Under the pieces are notes generated by a model that ran no database searches, was not told where the DNA came from, and saw only the letters and a list, made by a program, of their open reading frames with translations. A stretch of 64,000 bases of DNA from Prunus persica (lineage: Eukaryota > Streptophyta > Magnoliopsida > Rosales > Rosaceae). The DNA is taken from positions 5,035,606-5,099,605 of the forward strand of contig NC_034016.1 in the NCBI RefSeq assembly GCF_000346465.2, given 5' to 3'. This document shows positions 33,165-44,924 of this stretch, one piece after another. Position 1 is the stretch's first letter. Every line of letters begins with the position of its first letter. The position numbers were made by a program, and so were the translations under genes.

Positions 33165-36100
33165 TGTCAGAATTTGAAAAGGACAGGAGAGCGGTGTCAT
33201 TGGGGTTTGAACCTGACACCACTTATTTGCAAACAAATACTCTTACTACTGAGCTATGAACCCAATGTCGTGACAAGTAGAGCTTACCAGGATTATCAGC
33301 CTTAAATCTGACGGTTGCCCATCCATTCTTTGGTACACCAATGGTGTTTACTTCAGGTGGATCAACCAAATTGTAGGTCTTAGGGGCCTGATTAGGGTCG
33401 AAATTCCCAGAACCAGTTCCAACCAAATAGAAGCTGAAACCATGGAGATGCATCGGGTGGTTCTCAGCGGCAATCATGTTGGTCCCTTGATAGATTATCT
33501 CAACTTCTTCACCATATTTAATCATCCTCACCTTCGTCCCAAAGTAAGGATATATTGTGTCGTTTCGGACGTTTCCTGTGAAGTTGAAAATATAAGGTCT
33601 GTGTGGGAAATTAGCTGAGTAAACTCCATTAATTGCCCTGTACATAGGCAATAAGGTCATTTAAGTACATAGGCAATAAGGTCATTTAAGTTAGATTTTT
33701 CTTTTTTAATTAAAAAAAACTTAGTTCTAGTTTTGCTAAAAAAGAAAAACAAGTAATAAGACGTGGATTAATTGAAGTTCGAGAGAGTATATTAATTTAA
33801 ACTATTATTTGTATTTAAAAACAAGTAAAACGCATGCTTTTGGCTCAGTTACCAGTTTACCCTTCTACACGACTATTCATTTCCTTTCAGTGAAGGGAAC
33901 TAGGATGTAGAAATATGATTTGGACTGGGGTGAGGTGTTTAGTTGGGAAACCTTATCTATATAGACATTACGTTACGTACCCGGAATAGGCTTGCAGTAT
34001 GTCAGTGGATGGAGTCACAAAACTGATGTTGTTTAAGCTTGCAGCAAGTGCATTTCCATCTGGCCCATCACAAGAAGAATTGGGACAAATTCTTTCATTT
34101 ACGGAAACAGAGATGAAGAGCGTGTGTGTGATGTTTAACGGGACACTAATGGGGTGGTCTTTGCTTGCCAAAGCCCTCACTTGCGTAGTGAAGTTTGAGG
34201 CAGCCGTTCCGTCGTCGAAATCAGGAAGAATCGCCCTGGGAATGGTTGAGGGGGTGGTGCTGCCGTTGTATTGAAGAATGGCAGTGGTGGTGCTGTTGTT
34301 GTATGCAACATCCCCATCAACAAAAGGAGTGGAAGCTACGTCATAGTGGCTGGGAGTCTGATTTGCAACTACCAAAATGTCCATGGTTTGGCCTGGAGTT
34401 ATCATGAGGTAGGAGGTGGTTATAGGTTTTATGTATGCAGCATCTTGAGCTACCACTGTGAGGTTGTGGTTGGCAATGGCGAAGAACTGTTCTTCGTTCA
34501 ACACTGCGTTGACTAAACGGAGAAGATACGTCTTGCCATAATCAACCACCCAACGGTATGTTGTTGCTGCAACAGGAAATCAATCAGTTGTTTATTCAAA
34601 TTCTAGTTACTGAATTCAATCGGTGTTCATAATGAATCAAATATGAATAAATCAAACACTATAGTAGAGTAATGTTTGACTGAAATAATAAAGCCTTTTG
34701 TAAATTAATTGTAGTTGATATAATTTTCCACAAATAATTTTGTTTTAGAGTATCTTTTGGGATCTCCTATCAATTTTATTTCAATGATCCGAAGGATCAA
34801 ATCATTGTAGTTGCCTAATTGCTAAACCATAGTCAAATATAATATTGCCCTTCATAACTCAGGGTGACCTACCTTTATCCCTTAATTGAGATTTTAAGTC
34901 TCACTTTACTCACCATTATGTCGGTTAATAATTGTATTAAAAATGTTGACATGAACTGTGTAACACATGAGTGCCATGTGTGCCAAAAATAAAATAAAAT
35001 ATTTCATTTTTAAAAAGTTTAATTTAAGGCCCTAGCCCCACCGACTTCCCTCACCGGTACCCCGTTACCTGCCCCCCGTCCCCACTAAGTTTAAAATCTT
35101 TGCTCAGGGTTGCATCTTTACCATCAAACTGGGGGCAGACTTACTGACATACTTAACTGGTTTAATATACATCGGTGTTATATTTTAATTCTTATTAAAC
35201 GGGATTCAAAGAAAGGGGTAAACTTTTGTCATATTTAACTGGTTTAATACACATCGGTGTTATATTTTAATTCTTACTAAACAGGATTCAAAGGGGTAGA
35301 CTCATTGTCCTACTTAACTGGTTTAATACACGTCGGTTTCATATTTTAATTCTTACTAAACGAGATTCAAATTTGGAAAATCTAACATGGCGAAAAAAAT
35401 ACCACTAAACAGCTATTTTGAACTTAATTGCTTACTACTTTTGGCGTACACCACAAGTCAAAAAAGTATACCGCTTTGCATGTTCCAATAATAACGATAT
35501 TCCATAGTCATCCTTTAGAAAAACACTCAATTGCTTTTCTCACGTCCACATCTAATAACAACAGATAAGTCCATGTATGAGATTAGATTTGGATATTTGA
35601 TTATAATTACCATTGGAACACTTATACAAGTGTCCAGGCTCTCCGTTGATTGTGAAGGCATCTGAAACGTTTGGATCGCCACCTGTTGAGAGAGCATTTT
35701 GAATGATTTCATTCACACCTCCTTTGTACCAGGATCCTGCCAACGAACCAGATGATAATGAAAAATAATTATATGGGATTCGATGTTGCAACTGTATGAT
35801 GTAACATTTTTTGTTTTCATGTCTGTGGTCCGCAGTCCTTGTAAATAGTTAATAACTAATACATGTAAATTTTTATTAAAATAAAAATACCTAGAACCAG
35901 TGTTTCTTCTCCATCTGGTGTTGCAAAAGGATAAGTGGTGTTGAGAGCTGGTAGAATAATGATGGCACCATAGACGGTGGCACGTGACCAATCGCTATGA
36001 GCATGCCACCATAATGTTCCTTCTTCAGTGGAGAAGATAATCTCGTAAGTGAAGTTTGACCCTGCTTGAATAGGGCATTGTGTTACGTTCTCGGGTCCAT

Positions 36101-37189
36101 CATACCATGGATTTCGTGGTTGTTTCACTCCATGCCTGTAAATATTAAACAAGATTAAAAAGTTTGTCATCTACCCTGATTTTCCTTCTCACGGTGGAAA
36201 ATTAATTGAAGCAAGGAAAAGACTAAAGACTTAGCATGCACGTTAATGGAGTTCAGCTTATTATTATTATTATTTTTTCAAAGCTTGATTTCCAGACTAA
36301 AAGTTTTATGTTCAAACCCCTAAATGCGGGAAAACCCCGTCCCTCTTTAAACAAGATTTAAAAAGTTTGTTTGCTAGCTTGATTTTCCTTTTCTTCTTAA
36401 GGTGGAAAATTAATTGAAGCAGTCAAAATAAAATAGAAGGTTTTATTTTTGTGTTTATTAAAGAAAAAGACTAAAGACTAAGCATGCCAATTTACGGGGT
36501 TTAACTTAAGGGAAAAAAGCCTTGACTTCTAGATTAATGATCTCATATTCGAACCCCTAAAACACTTGACAGTATGTGTGAAAATCATCTACCATGATCT
36601 CTCTTCCTGTCAATCCATTCAAACACACCATGAGATGGAGAAGAGAATATTCCAAATGGAGACTTTGTCAATCCATTCAAACACACAACGAACGATTCAT
36701 AATTTTCCACCAATAAGCTTAATTATCTATCCAGCTTATCTTCAAACGCTAGTTATTAGCAGTTTTGGACTATTGGTCAATGCCAAAAAAAAAAAAAAAT
36801 AAAATAAAATAAAATCTAGGGCTAAGCTAATGCGATTGGTAGCTTTTACCAATGAATGGTGAGACCGTATGAGCCTTGGTTGTGGACATTCACAAAAGCA
36901 GTGTCCCCCTTCCGGACAGTGATGGTCGGCCCCGGCAAAGTCCCATTCGCAGTTAAGATGGTCTTTGTTTCGCAAAGCCTTGTAAAATTCGATTCTGTCA
37001 GCTGCAAAACAAAAAATGATGAAAAAAATCGAGCCGAAGCAACGGATGATGATGAACATGCAAAGGCTGTAAAAATGGTGTTAGTGTAATGTAGGAAGCA
37101 CTTACAACAAAATCATAATAATAAGTATTGCCATTAGCCTTGCAAAGACCCAAGAACATAAACCCTACACAGGCTAAGACCCAACTCAT
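32875..37189 (-). CDS. Laccase 3 (multicopper oxidase), seven exons, intact
   Basis: Exons on the minus strand are 37106-37189, 36850-37001, 35891-36135, 35611-35736, 33981-34566, 33288-33637 and 32875-33008. They join to 1677 nt (558 residues). The gene has the same seven-exon plan as lac1 and lac2, but its sequence is clearly more diverged. It keeps a signal peptide ([18 protein letters not shown]), [19 protein letters not shown] and [12 protein letters not shown], with Met531 as the axial copper residue. The start aligns with Met6 of its paralogues. Their first ATG is TAG here (37202-37204), so translation must begin at 37189. It is probably a secreted oxidase of phenolics; the substrate cannot be told from sequence. 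Confidence 0.93.
33126..33263 (-). mobile_element. tRNA-derived SINE in the last intron of lac3
   Basis: On the minus strand the element starts GGGTTCATAGC, has box A TAGCTCAGTAGTAAGAG (33240-33256) and box B GGTTCAAACCC (33203-33213), and ends in an AAT repeat of about 13 units (33127-33164). Box A and B at tRNA spacing plus a simple-repeat tail is the classic structure of a short tRNA-derived SINE. It is not a functional tRNA because the arms do not pair properly. No clear target duplication was found. Confidence 0.7.
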
Positions 37190-37261
37190 TTTCTTAAACT
37201 CCTAGTGTGTTCTTCAGGTTGCCCTTGAAGTGTTGTGCGGTTTTCTATCTCAGGTAAAGAC

Positions 37262-37270
37262 CTATTTATA
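37262..37270 (-). promoter_or_regulatory. TATA box of lac3
   Basis: The minus strand reads TATAAATAG about 75 bases upstream of the start codon, the same word as in lac1 and lac2. Confidence 0.65.
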
Positions 37271-38729
37271 GATAGAGTTCATGGAAAGTTGCTTCTATTA
37301 TTAGTTGCTAAGTTTTCCTCTTACATGTTTGAAATTTATTACCTACCAAACTAGGCAAAGTTAAAAATAAAATAAAATCGGGAAATTAAAAAAAAAACAC
37401 GTGGAAAACGAAAAGCATGGGCAAGTTGGTCCAGTGCACAACAAATAAGTTCAGACACTAATACCATGTATTAGATAAACAACTTCACTACTGGAAAACG
37501 GACAAAAGCCATTCATGTCAAGACCACGACAGGGGATCCTTAAGTCTAGTAGTATATCCTGTCATCAACTGGGTTTATGTCGGTAAGTACTGTTCTAGCC
37601 ACGGTGATCTGTGCCTCGATTACCAATAAGAATAATAAAGTAAGAGATTTTTATTTTGTTTTGGGTGGATTGATATTGCGCAAAACACAGATAACAAATG
37701 TTTTTTTGTTTTTTTTTTTGGAAAATCAGATTTATTGTCGGTTTGATGAACAAAGTTCCCCATACCGTTAGGAGTACTCTAAAACTAATCTCTAAAAGTA
37801 GACTCAAAGAGGTATTAAAAAAGAAAAGGCTACACAAATAGCCAATTTCTAATTCGGACTAAACACTTAGATAAGATCTAGCTGACATCAACAAATCGTT
37901 AAATGATATCAACTAATTTATTTTTTAAATTCAAAAATAATAATTTTTTTCAATTTCATCCTTTTATATAATTTCTCACAACCTCTACAGATGGCCTTAG
38001 TGTTCTCCAATTCAAATACTGATTGCGCTTTGGCTATATGTTTCAGGGGAAAGCTCCTTCTCAATTCATGTCAACACGCCATCTCACTATTCCACCCCAC
38101 TAACATAGTGTCAGCTATCTATTATTTTAACTTCCGTTTTTCCCTTCTTTATCTCTCTCTTTCGGTTCTCTCTCTCTGTCGCTCTCTTGCATTAAATTTT
38201 GGATTTGATGGTTGATCTTACGGGTAACAAAATTCACCAAAACATTGCCCAATGATAATAATAAAATATAAAAGACAGTCACGTATAACTTTTCTTGAAT
38301 AAACTACAAAATGTTATTATGGTAACACTGATGACACGTGATTAGAAAAAAATATTTAAAAAAAACCTCGCTCAATACACAAAAAAAACACTAAACATTC
38401 AAATTCCGTTTAAGGTGGCTTCAGAAGAAACATATTAGGTATCTGTTAGACCTTGAAAGTAGTGTTGCATACTAATTAAGAAACATAATAAGATGCCTCA
38501 GACTCTTAATTAATATCTAAAAATCCAGATTTGATTTGCTTTCTCTTAGCCACCTTTGACAAATTTGCCAAGGGCTAGATACACAAGGAAGCGTGTGGGC
38601 CTCAAGTTTTGACAATTGCTCCAAATACAGATTTTGATTTGAGATCTTCCACTACGCACTTCTAGCATGCATAATTTTTATTCCCACGCCTAATGTCACT
38701 CCCTTTGGGTTCTGTGCGGCCACGGTTTA
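37271..38729. other. lac3 upstream spacer, no gene seen
   Basis: No gene. An isolated CACTACTGGAAAACGG (from 37486) looks like a CACTA terminus but has no partner. 38520-38700 has patches in common with the lac2 upstream region near 28200-28440. Confidence 0.4.
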
Positions 38730-39870
38730 ATTTAAGGTTTTCTTTGTTTTGAGATGTGTGATTTAAGATAGGACCGCTAGATTTTGGTGATTTGATTTTT
38801 TTTATTGTCTATGCAAATTTTGTTCGATTTAGTCTTCTTGTGTTTTTAGTTTTATAATTTACGCAGATTCTGTTTAATTTACTTTTACTTATTTGGTTGT
38901 TTTTTCTTTCAAATTTGTAGTCGTGTTGAAATTGATTTGTACATGTCTTTAATGGATTCCTGAAGTTTTTTAATGAATATCGTTGTTTAAAACAATTGTA
39001 TTTTATCAACAAAAGCTAATGTTTATTGGATGGGTTTGTTTTAAATTTACGAAGTTCTTTTTTAGTCGTCATTATTTACCACGTCTACAACAATATTAAA
39101 TTATGCGCTTCGAGCTGCCTATGAGGTGGCATCTTTTCTTACTAGAATAGGAGGGATCCATGATTGGAATATGTGGTGGCCTGAGTGGCTTTTTGGTATT
39201 TTAGTCTCTAATTTTAACGTTGCAATTCGTCTTTGAATAAATTTTTCCATTCTTTTGCGAAAAAAGAGAGTATATATATTTCCCTAACGTGTTGTAGTTG
39301 ATGATGAACCATATAAGCTTTTTTTTTTTTCTTATTCAAAAACTTTTTGTCAAATGCGACAGATAATTTCACCCAAAAAAAGGCAGCATATTTAAGGGTT
39401 TCCTTGTTTTGGGATGTGTGGTTTAAGATACAGACTATGCTAGATTTTGGTGATTTGAACTTTTTAGTTGTTTACGCGAATTTTGCTCTATTTAGTTTTT
39501 CCATAATTTAAGTTTCATAATTTACGCGGATTCTGTTTGATTTAGTTTTGCCTACTGGGTTGTTTTCCCTTTTGAATTTACGCGGATTCTGTTTAATTTA
39601 CGCGGATTCTGTTTGATTTAGTTTTGCCTACTGGGTTGTTTTCCCTTTTGAATTTACAGTCATTTTGAAATTGGTTTGTACATGTCTTTAATATATTCTT
39701 GAAGTTTTTTAATGAATATGTTGTTTAACCCAAAAAAGAAAGGTCGTCTAAAACAATTGTATTTTATTAACAAAAGCTAATGTTTATTGGATGGGTTTAT
39801 TTTTACAACGTTCTTTTTTTATTCATCATTATTTACCACGTCTATAACAATACTAAATTATACACTTTAT
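38730..39870. repeat. Direct duplication, two units of about 400-480 bp
   Basis: Unit 1 (about 38730-39110) and unit 2 (about 39395-39870) share collinear words, for example GCTAGATTTTGGTGATTTGA, TTTGTACATGTCTTTAAT and AGCTAATGTTTATTGGATGG. Unit 2 also has an internal repeat of TTTACGCGGATTCTGTTT. Non-coding. Confidence 0.8.
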
Positions 39871-39919
39871 ATATATTATTAATTTTATTTTTTTTATAAG
39901 AGCAATATATCGTATACAA

Positions 39920-39985
39920 AGAGGAGAATTCGAACATAAGACATCAGGCAAAAAAATAACTATACTCTTAATCACTTGAGCCATA
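39920..39985 (-). repeat. tRNA-derived SINE-like sequence
   Basis: On the minus strand, box-A-like TGGCTCAAGTGATTAAGAG (39965-39983) is followed by box-B-like TGTTCGAATTC (about 39925-39935). An AT-rich tail follows to about 39880. This is a third independent tRNA-like head in the window. Confidence 0.45.
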
Positions 39986-41869
39986 AACCTTTTTATGGAA
40001 CTTATATATATTTTTATATGCATCATGTATGTCTTCCAGTGTTGTGTGATCAAAGTGATGAGTAACAAGATTGTACAAAAGAAAAGTTCTTAATTATAAC
40101 ATTGCACATTATTTTAAAGGAGGAATCGAACTCCATTATTTCAAGATCAATCATACTTCATATTTTAATTTATAAAAGTATGCATTATGATCAAAGTGTG
40201 GCATAAATTTTTTTTTTGTTTTTCTTTTGGGCACAATAGATAGATCATGTGATGATGGACTCTGTCCTTGGTGTGTCCCATGTTTTCAAGAACAATTAAC
40301 ATATTTTTATTGACGTTTCAAATTCAAAACAATATCTTTCTAGGTACAGGACTGTCTTTTTACACTGCATTATGTCAAGGCATGGACCCCTAAGCTGTAC
40401 GTTTACGTAATAGCTATAGATATAGATGATGAAAATTTGAAATATCGACCCACTAATTGTATGAATAATTATCATCAACAAAATTTTAATGTCTGGTCAA
40501 GTTACTGTCGAGAATATTGTCCCAAAATGAAAACTTGAAGCCTTAATTAGTGTTTAAAAAAACTTGGCACATAGATTATCCAAGATGTTACTACTTTTGA
40601 TCTTTGTAAAAGGGGTCACGTATATGTTCCCCCTTATTTTTTCAAATGACGAACAATAAAATTATCCCTCATAATGTTAAGGTTCTCTTTAAAAAGACTT
40701 TCTACAATATTTATTGGTAATTAAATTTAAGCTCCATGTTTTTGCATGTAAAGAAGCATGTCGAGAGTATTTTCCAGCAATTGATATATATTTTATTTTT
40801 TTTATTGTTAGTTTTAATTATAATTATATATAATGTAATATGCATGCATGCGGCCAACCTAAACAAAAATTTTGGGGTTTAGGGAGTTTTAACTTACAAA
40901 GCACATCTAAAGTTTAAAAAATAAAACATAAAGATTTTCAACTAAAATGAGGTCGACTTGACAGTTTTCGATTTTATTTTATTTTTAGAATTAAGAAAAG
41001 ATAACATGAGTAATTATGTTACATAAAAGTAGGACCTATTATTTGATTTTGTTTTTAATTTTAATTTTTTTAATATGAAAAAAATGTGAATTTACCATAT
41101 TATCCTAATTTAATTAATAATTTCAATTCTTATTTGAATTAACCAAGGGCATTTTCTAGTATTTTGAATGTTTCACCATTCTCTACCTTTTGCTTTATAT
41201 ATATAGATTCAGTATCTTCTTAGGGTCTCCCTTTCTTCTACAATTTCCACGTACAAAGCTTGATCATGCGAATTGTGAGGCTAATTAGGCGGAAAACACT
41301 TTCACAAATTTCAATCGTGAGTTGGTATCTGTCATCATGATCGGTACAATTAATTTGGATTAATTTGTTATGTAGTGAGCATCTTTAATTTTCTTGAAAC
41401 TATAAAGAGTGCTTCTATTTCCACACTCCTGTCCTATTTTTTTACCAACCTTATCTTCCCACCTACCAAGTAAATTTGAAAAAAAAAAAAAAAATCCTAT
41501 ATTTTCACCCACCATTATTCCTAAAATACCCTTTAATTATTAATTCAAGAAAATTCTCTTTGCTAATCCATTAGGGATCCGGATCCTCTGCTTTGGTTTT
41601 TCTCATAATTAAAACATACAAATATATTTTCCTTAAAAAATGTAAATTAAAAAATAAAAATTATTCATAAATAAACGTTGAGTTTAATGTCTTTCTTCCT
41701 CTTCCTTGTTCTCTTCCTTTCTCTGCAAGTGAATCTGTCTCTTGAATCCAAAAATTCCCTCCTCTCTCATTCATTAATATTGGGGAGATATATTTTCTTT
41801 AAATTTATGTTTTATTCCCCCCAAAAGCTACCCTTCAAAACTGTACTATGGGTTTGATTTTGATTAATA

Positions 41870-42196
41870 TTTTGATAGACCGGAATCGGACACTTTAGCT
41901 ACCCAATTCTCGTCCAATAGAATGTTTGTGGTTTTCACATCTCTATGGATGATGGTGCACCTGGCACCAGTATGAAGATAATGTAATCCTCTAGCAGCTC
42001 CAATGCAAATTTCCAACCTTTGCTTCCATGGGAGGTTGGTTGCTCTTGTACAGGTGTTCCTTTCGAGTCCCATTAGCCATGTAATCACAAACAAGAACCA
42101 TCACCATCTTCTTCGCAAAAACCAATCAAAGAGACTAAATGCCTTTGAAAGCATCTCAATTTTAGTTTCGAATTCATGAACTCCTTGTTCTAAAAA
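41870..42196 (-). pseudogene. Receptor-like kinase fragment (CrRLK1L/FERONIA-like)
   Basis: The minus strand encodes [20 protein letters not shown], then [13 protein letters not shown] and [10 protein letters not shown]. This is the catalytic-loop region of a Ser/Thr receptor-like kinase; wording such as [17 protein letters not shown] is characteristic of the CrRLK1L family. Upstream, in shifted frames, FETKIEMLSK and further kinase subdomain pieces can be read, so at least two frameshifts are present. The DFG motif is DSG. Homology stops abruptly at 41870 and about 42196, leaving roughly a third of a kinase domain. It is a dead fragment, perhaps from a captured or duplicated exon. Confidence 0.8.
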
Positions 42197-43200
42197 AAAG
42201 AACAATATATAGAAATAGAACATTCTCCCAAAAATTCCCTTTCTCATTCATTATTTGGCGTCTCTTTGTTTAATTAACGAATTTTTGTTCTTTTTTAATT
42301 CTTATGAAATTGGGTTTTTATTTTAGGGTTGAGGTTTTTTCTTTAAGTCCTTAAAAGTCATTTTACAAAGGGGTAAATTTGTCTATAAAATTTTGAAGAT
42401 AAGATGGGTGGGAAAATAGGGTAGGTGAGTGGAAATAATAGCACTCATGCTCCTCATTATCTTCCGACCAAAAATAAAATAAAATAAACGAATTCAATGA
42501 TATTTGTTACACATTTACGGACAAAAATGATGGATATCATTTGACCACTCAATTAAATAATTGAAATTTAAATACTTTCGTAAAGCACCGCATTAATTGA
42601 TTTTGTTGATATCAATGAGATGCCTTAATGAGTTTCAATTTGCATGATATTTTGCAAGGATGATCTCTAAATGAAGATGTGAAAAATAGATGGTTTGGAC
42701 CGTTAAAAAATATTTCGTAGGGGGATCATAAAAGGTGTCCCTTAAACTCTGTAAGTCCTCAAAGAGGCCTTGATATGCCTTGGCCTTGGGATATGATAGC
42801 CTCCCCTCCCCCTAAACTTTTTATTACCAAAAAAAACAAAAACAAAAACAAAGAAAAACCTAACTCTATCACCACATATATAGATTTTTAATAATATCAT
42901 CAATGTAGCTCTACAAAATTGTGCAAAAGATACATGATGTTTGCTTCAATTAATTGACAATACTTAAGGAGGAACTTCTCCTTGTTGGCATGATTTGTGA
43001 CTTTCCTTACACACCAAGGTTTTCCATATTAATTGTAATTGATTTCCCTTTTATTTCTAATTTCCTACCATAAAAAAAAATAGGAGTTATTACTTGGCCT
43101 TCAAAATTTTATTGTACTATAAATATGACCTCCAACAAGGTGAAGAATACACAGAAAATTCCCACAAACAATATTCTCTCATAGGTTTTCATATTTTAGC

Positions 43201-44924
43201 ATGATATCATAGCCCAACTCACAATTGGAAGCCCAAATGCAGGATGAAAGCCCAAAGAGTATTTCACATCTCCTTGTCACATACGCGCCATTCAGAAGCT
43301 GGGGGACATTTATAAGAGCATATATTTTGGTGACAAATGAGCGGGTGACACGTGGAAAATGAAAATTCCCTAGCTCAATTAACCAGGGAACTGGGCTCCT
43401 AGCACGCACAGCAGAATCCTCAATACTCGTGCTCCTGTGACAAGTCCTACACGAGCAGACTGCCCTGCTAAGGGTCTACGAAACACCCTGTCAAAGGTGC
43501 CCGGGTTCCGACATATCCAAGTATCCATGTCCGAGTATTCATATCCAAGTTTCCAAGTACTAGGGAGGGGAAACAATCCAACCGGGGATCGTTTAGTTGA
43601 ACCACACAGAGGAATCCTCAACAACCATGTGGCCAGGGACAAGCCGTCTGTGAATGTATAGTTTTTTGTAATTTTCTTTTGGCTTCCCTTGACAACTTTG
43701 TAATAGGATTTCTATTGTTATTTATTAAGCTCAAGTTTAGATTGAGAATAGCTTCTCTAGGTGTTCTTAACTAACAACTATCTTATGGAGGTTCGAGCAA
43801 ATTGGCAAAGGTAAATTGTGCATTGCATAACATTGCATTAAACTGTTTTCATAAAATGATGACTAGTCATTTGTTTCTCGTATGACTAGTCATCCCTGCT
43901 CTGTAGGATTTCCAGCTGGATAACAAACTTTTTTGTCCTATTCTCTTTTCTCTCTCTGCTGCCATGTGTCATTCTGACCTAAGGGAATTTTTGTCTGTAA
44001 AGGCTAAGGAATTCCTCTTTGGGCAGCTGTCTCTTTTTTGGGTGGAAATTTAGGAAAGGTTGGCTTGCTATCTTTCCGTTCTTCTTCCTCAAGAGAGAAC
44101 CATATTTCATCTTCCAAATTGATTTCTTTTTGAAAAAACTGCATTTGAAATACGAATCTGCATCTAGCTTCATAAAACACTCTTTCATTTATATCTAGGT
44201 CAGATTCAAGACTGATTTCTTCAAGAGTTGGTTTCTTGAAGAAATTGGTCATTCTCCTTTGAATCCAAATTTTGGTTTCTGTCTGAGATAGAGCTTGCAA
44301 GTTGGTGCCATGGGATGAATGAGCTGGAGAAGAAGCTGCCATTGTCATGAAAAACTAAGCTTCAAGCTTTGCTAAGTTGGAGAAGAAGATTGCACAAAGG
44401 AGGTATAGCTCATCTTCCTAAATAGATCTAGGTTTTTCTTGAGCTTGCTTGTGTTCCTTTGTAAGAATCCTTTTCTACTTAGTGGATTGCCTGGTAGGTT
44501 GATGACCCCCAGTTTTTCCCAATGGTGGGTTTCTGGGTGAACAATTTTTGATTGCATCTATGTAATTTTTCTGGGTTTGTGTTCTTGGTGGTTGACTAGT
44601 CATCATTATCTGCTATTTGGTGTTTGCTTGATTATGTTGTCTTCAAACACTTTCACCATAGTTGTTGCTAGCACAGGGGATGCCTAGATTGATGGGTCCT
44701 TCTGAGTGCCTAGGTTGTCACTAGTAATTCTCTAGGCCTGCAGGTACATCTTGGTATGCTCGGTGTATGTTATTGTTTGGTATAATTCATATCTGACAGT
44801 TGACTAGTCATAAGAGTATTTGGTCAAGGTCTAGAGTGTGTGAAGTTTGTTGCGTTCTTGGCTGAATATCTTTTAAGTTTACCCCTAGTCACCTAAATAC
44901 CAATTTCACCGTCCAACCGGGGGA
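43201..44924. other. Intergenic, one copy of an LTR-derived block
   Basis: About 43380-43560 repeats the block at 44925-45110 (shared words CAGAATCCTCAATACTC-like and GGTCTACGAAACACC). Apart from the small frame at 44004-44348, no gene is seen. Confidence 0.45.
44004..44348 (-). CDS. Hypothetical 114-residue protein, doubtful
   Basis: A frame runs from MTMAASSPAHSSHGTNL to AAQRGIP and stops at 44004. Its composition is protein-like (acidic and aromatic, with KIWIQRRMTNFFKKPTLEEI), but I do not recognise a family. It lies between two copies of an LTR-derived block, so it may be an exon of a retroelement or captured gene. No upstream exon, TATA box or splice partner could be fixed. Confidence 0.22.
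   Translation of the reverse strand: MTMAASSPAHSSHGTNLQALSQTETKIWIQRRMTNFFKKPTLEEISLESDLDINERVFYEARCRFVFQMQFFQKEINLEDEIWFSLEEEERKDSKPTFPKFPPKKETAAQRGIP

Larger units (their letters stand above)
39215..43200. repeat. Segmental duplication A
   Basis: Collinear blocks are shared with 47355-56860: TTGCAATTCGTCTTTGAATAAA (39223 and 47370 areas), the block near 40010-40320 with 47440-47750, 40915-41300 with 48115-48290, and 42455-43200 with 56125-56860. This copy has the kinase fragment (about 41.9-42.2 kb), which B lacks. B has instead the nested retrotransposons. Confidence 0.75.

Noticed and set aside
33203..33263. A tRNA gene on the minus strand
   Set aside because: It has box A and B but no paired acceptor or anticodon arms and carries an AAT tail; it is better explained as a SINE.
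37486..37600. Another CACTA element starting CACTACTGGAAAAC
   Set aside because: No matching right end, target duplication or subterminal repeats were found.
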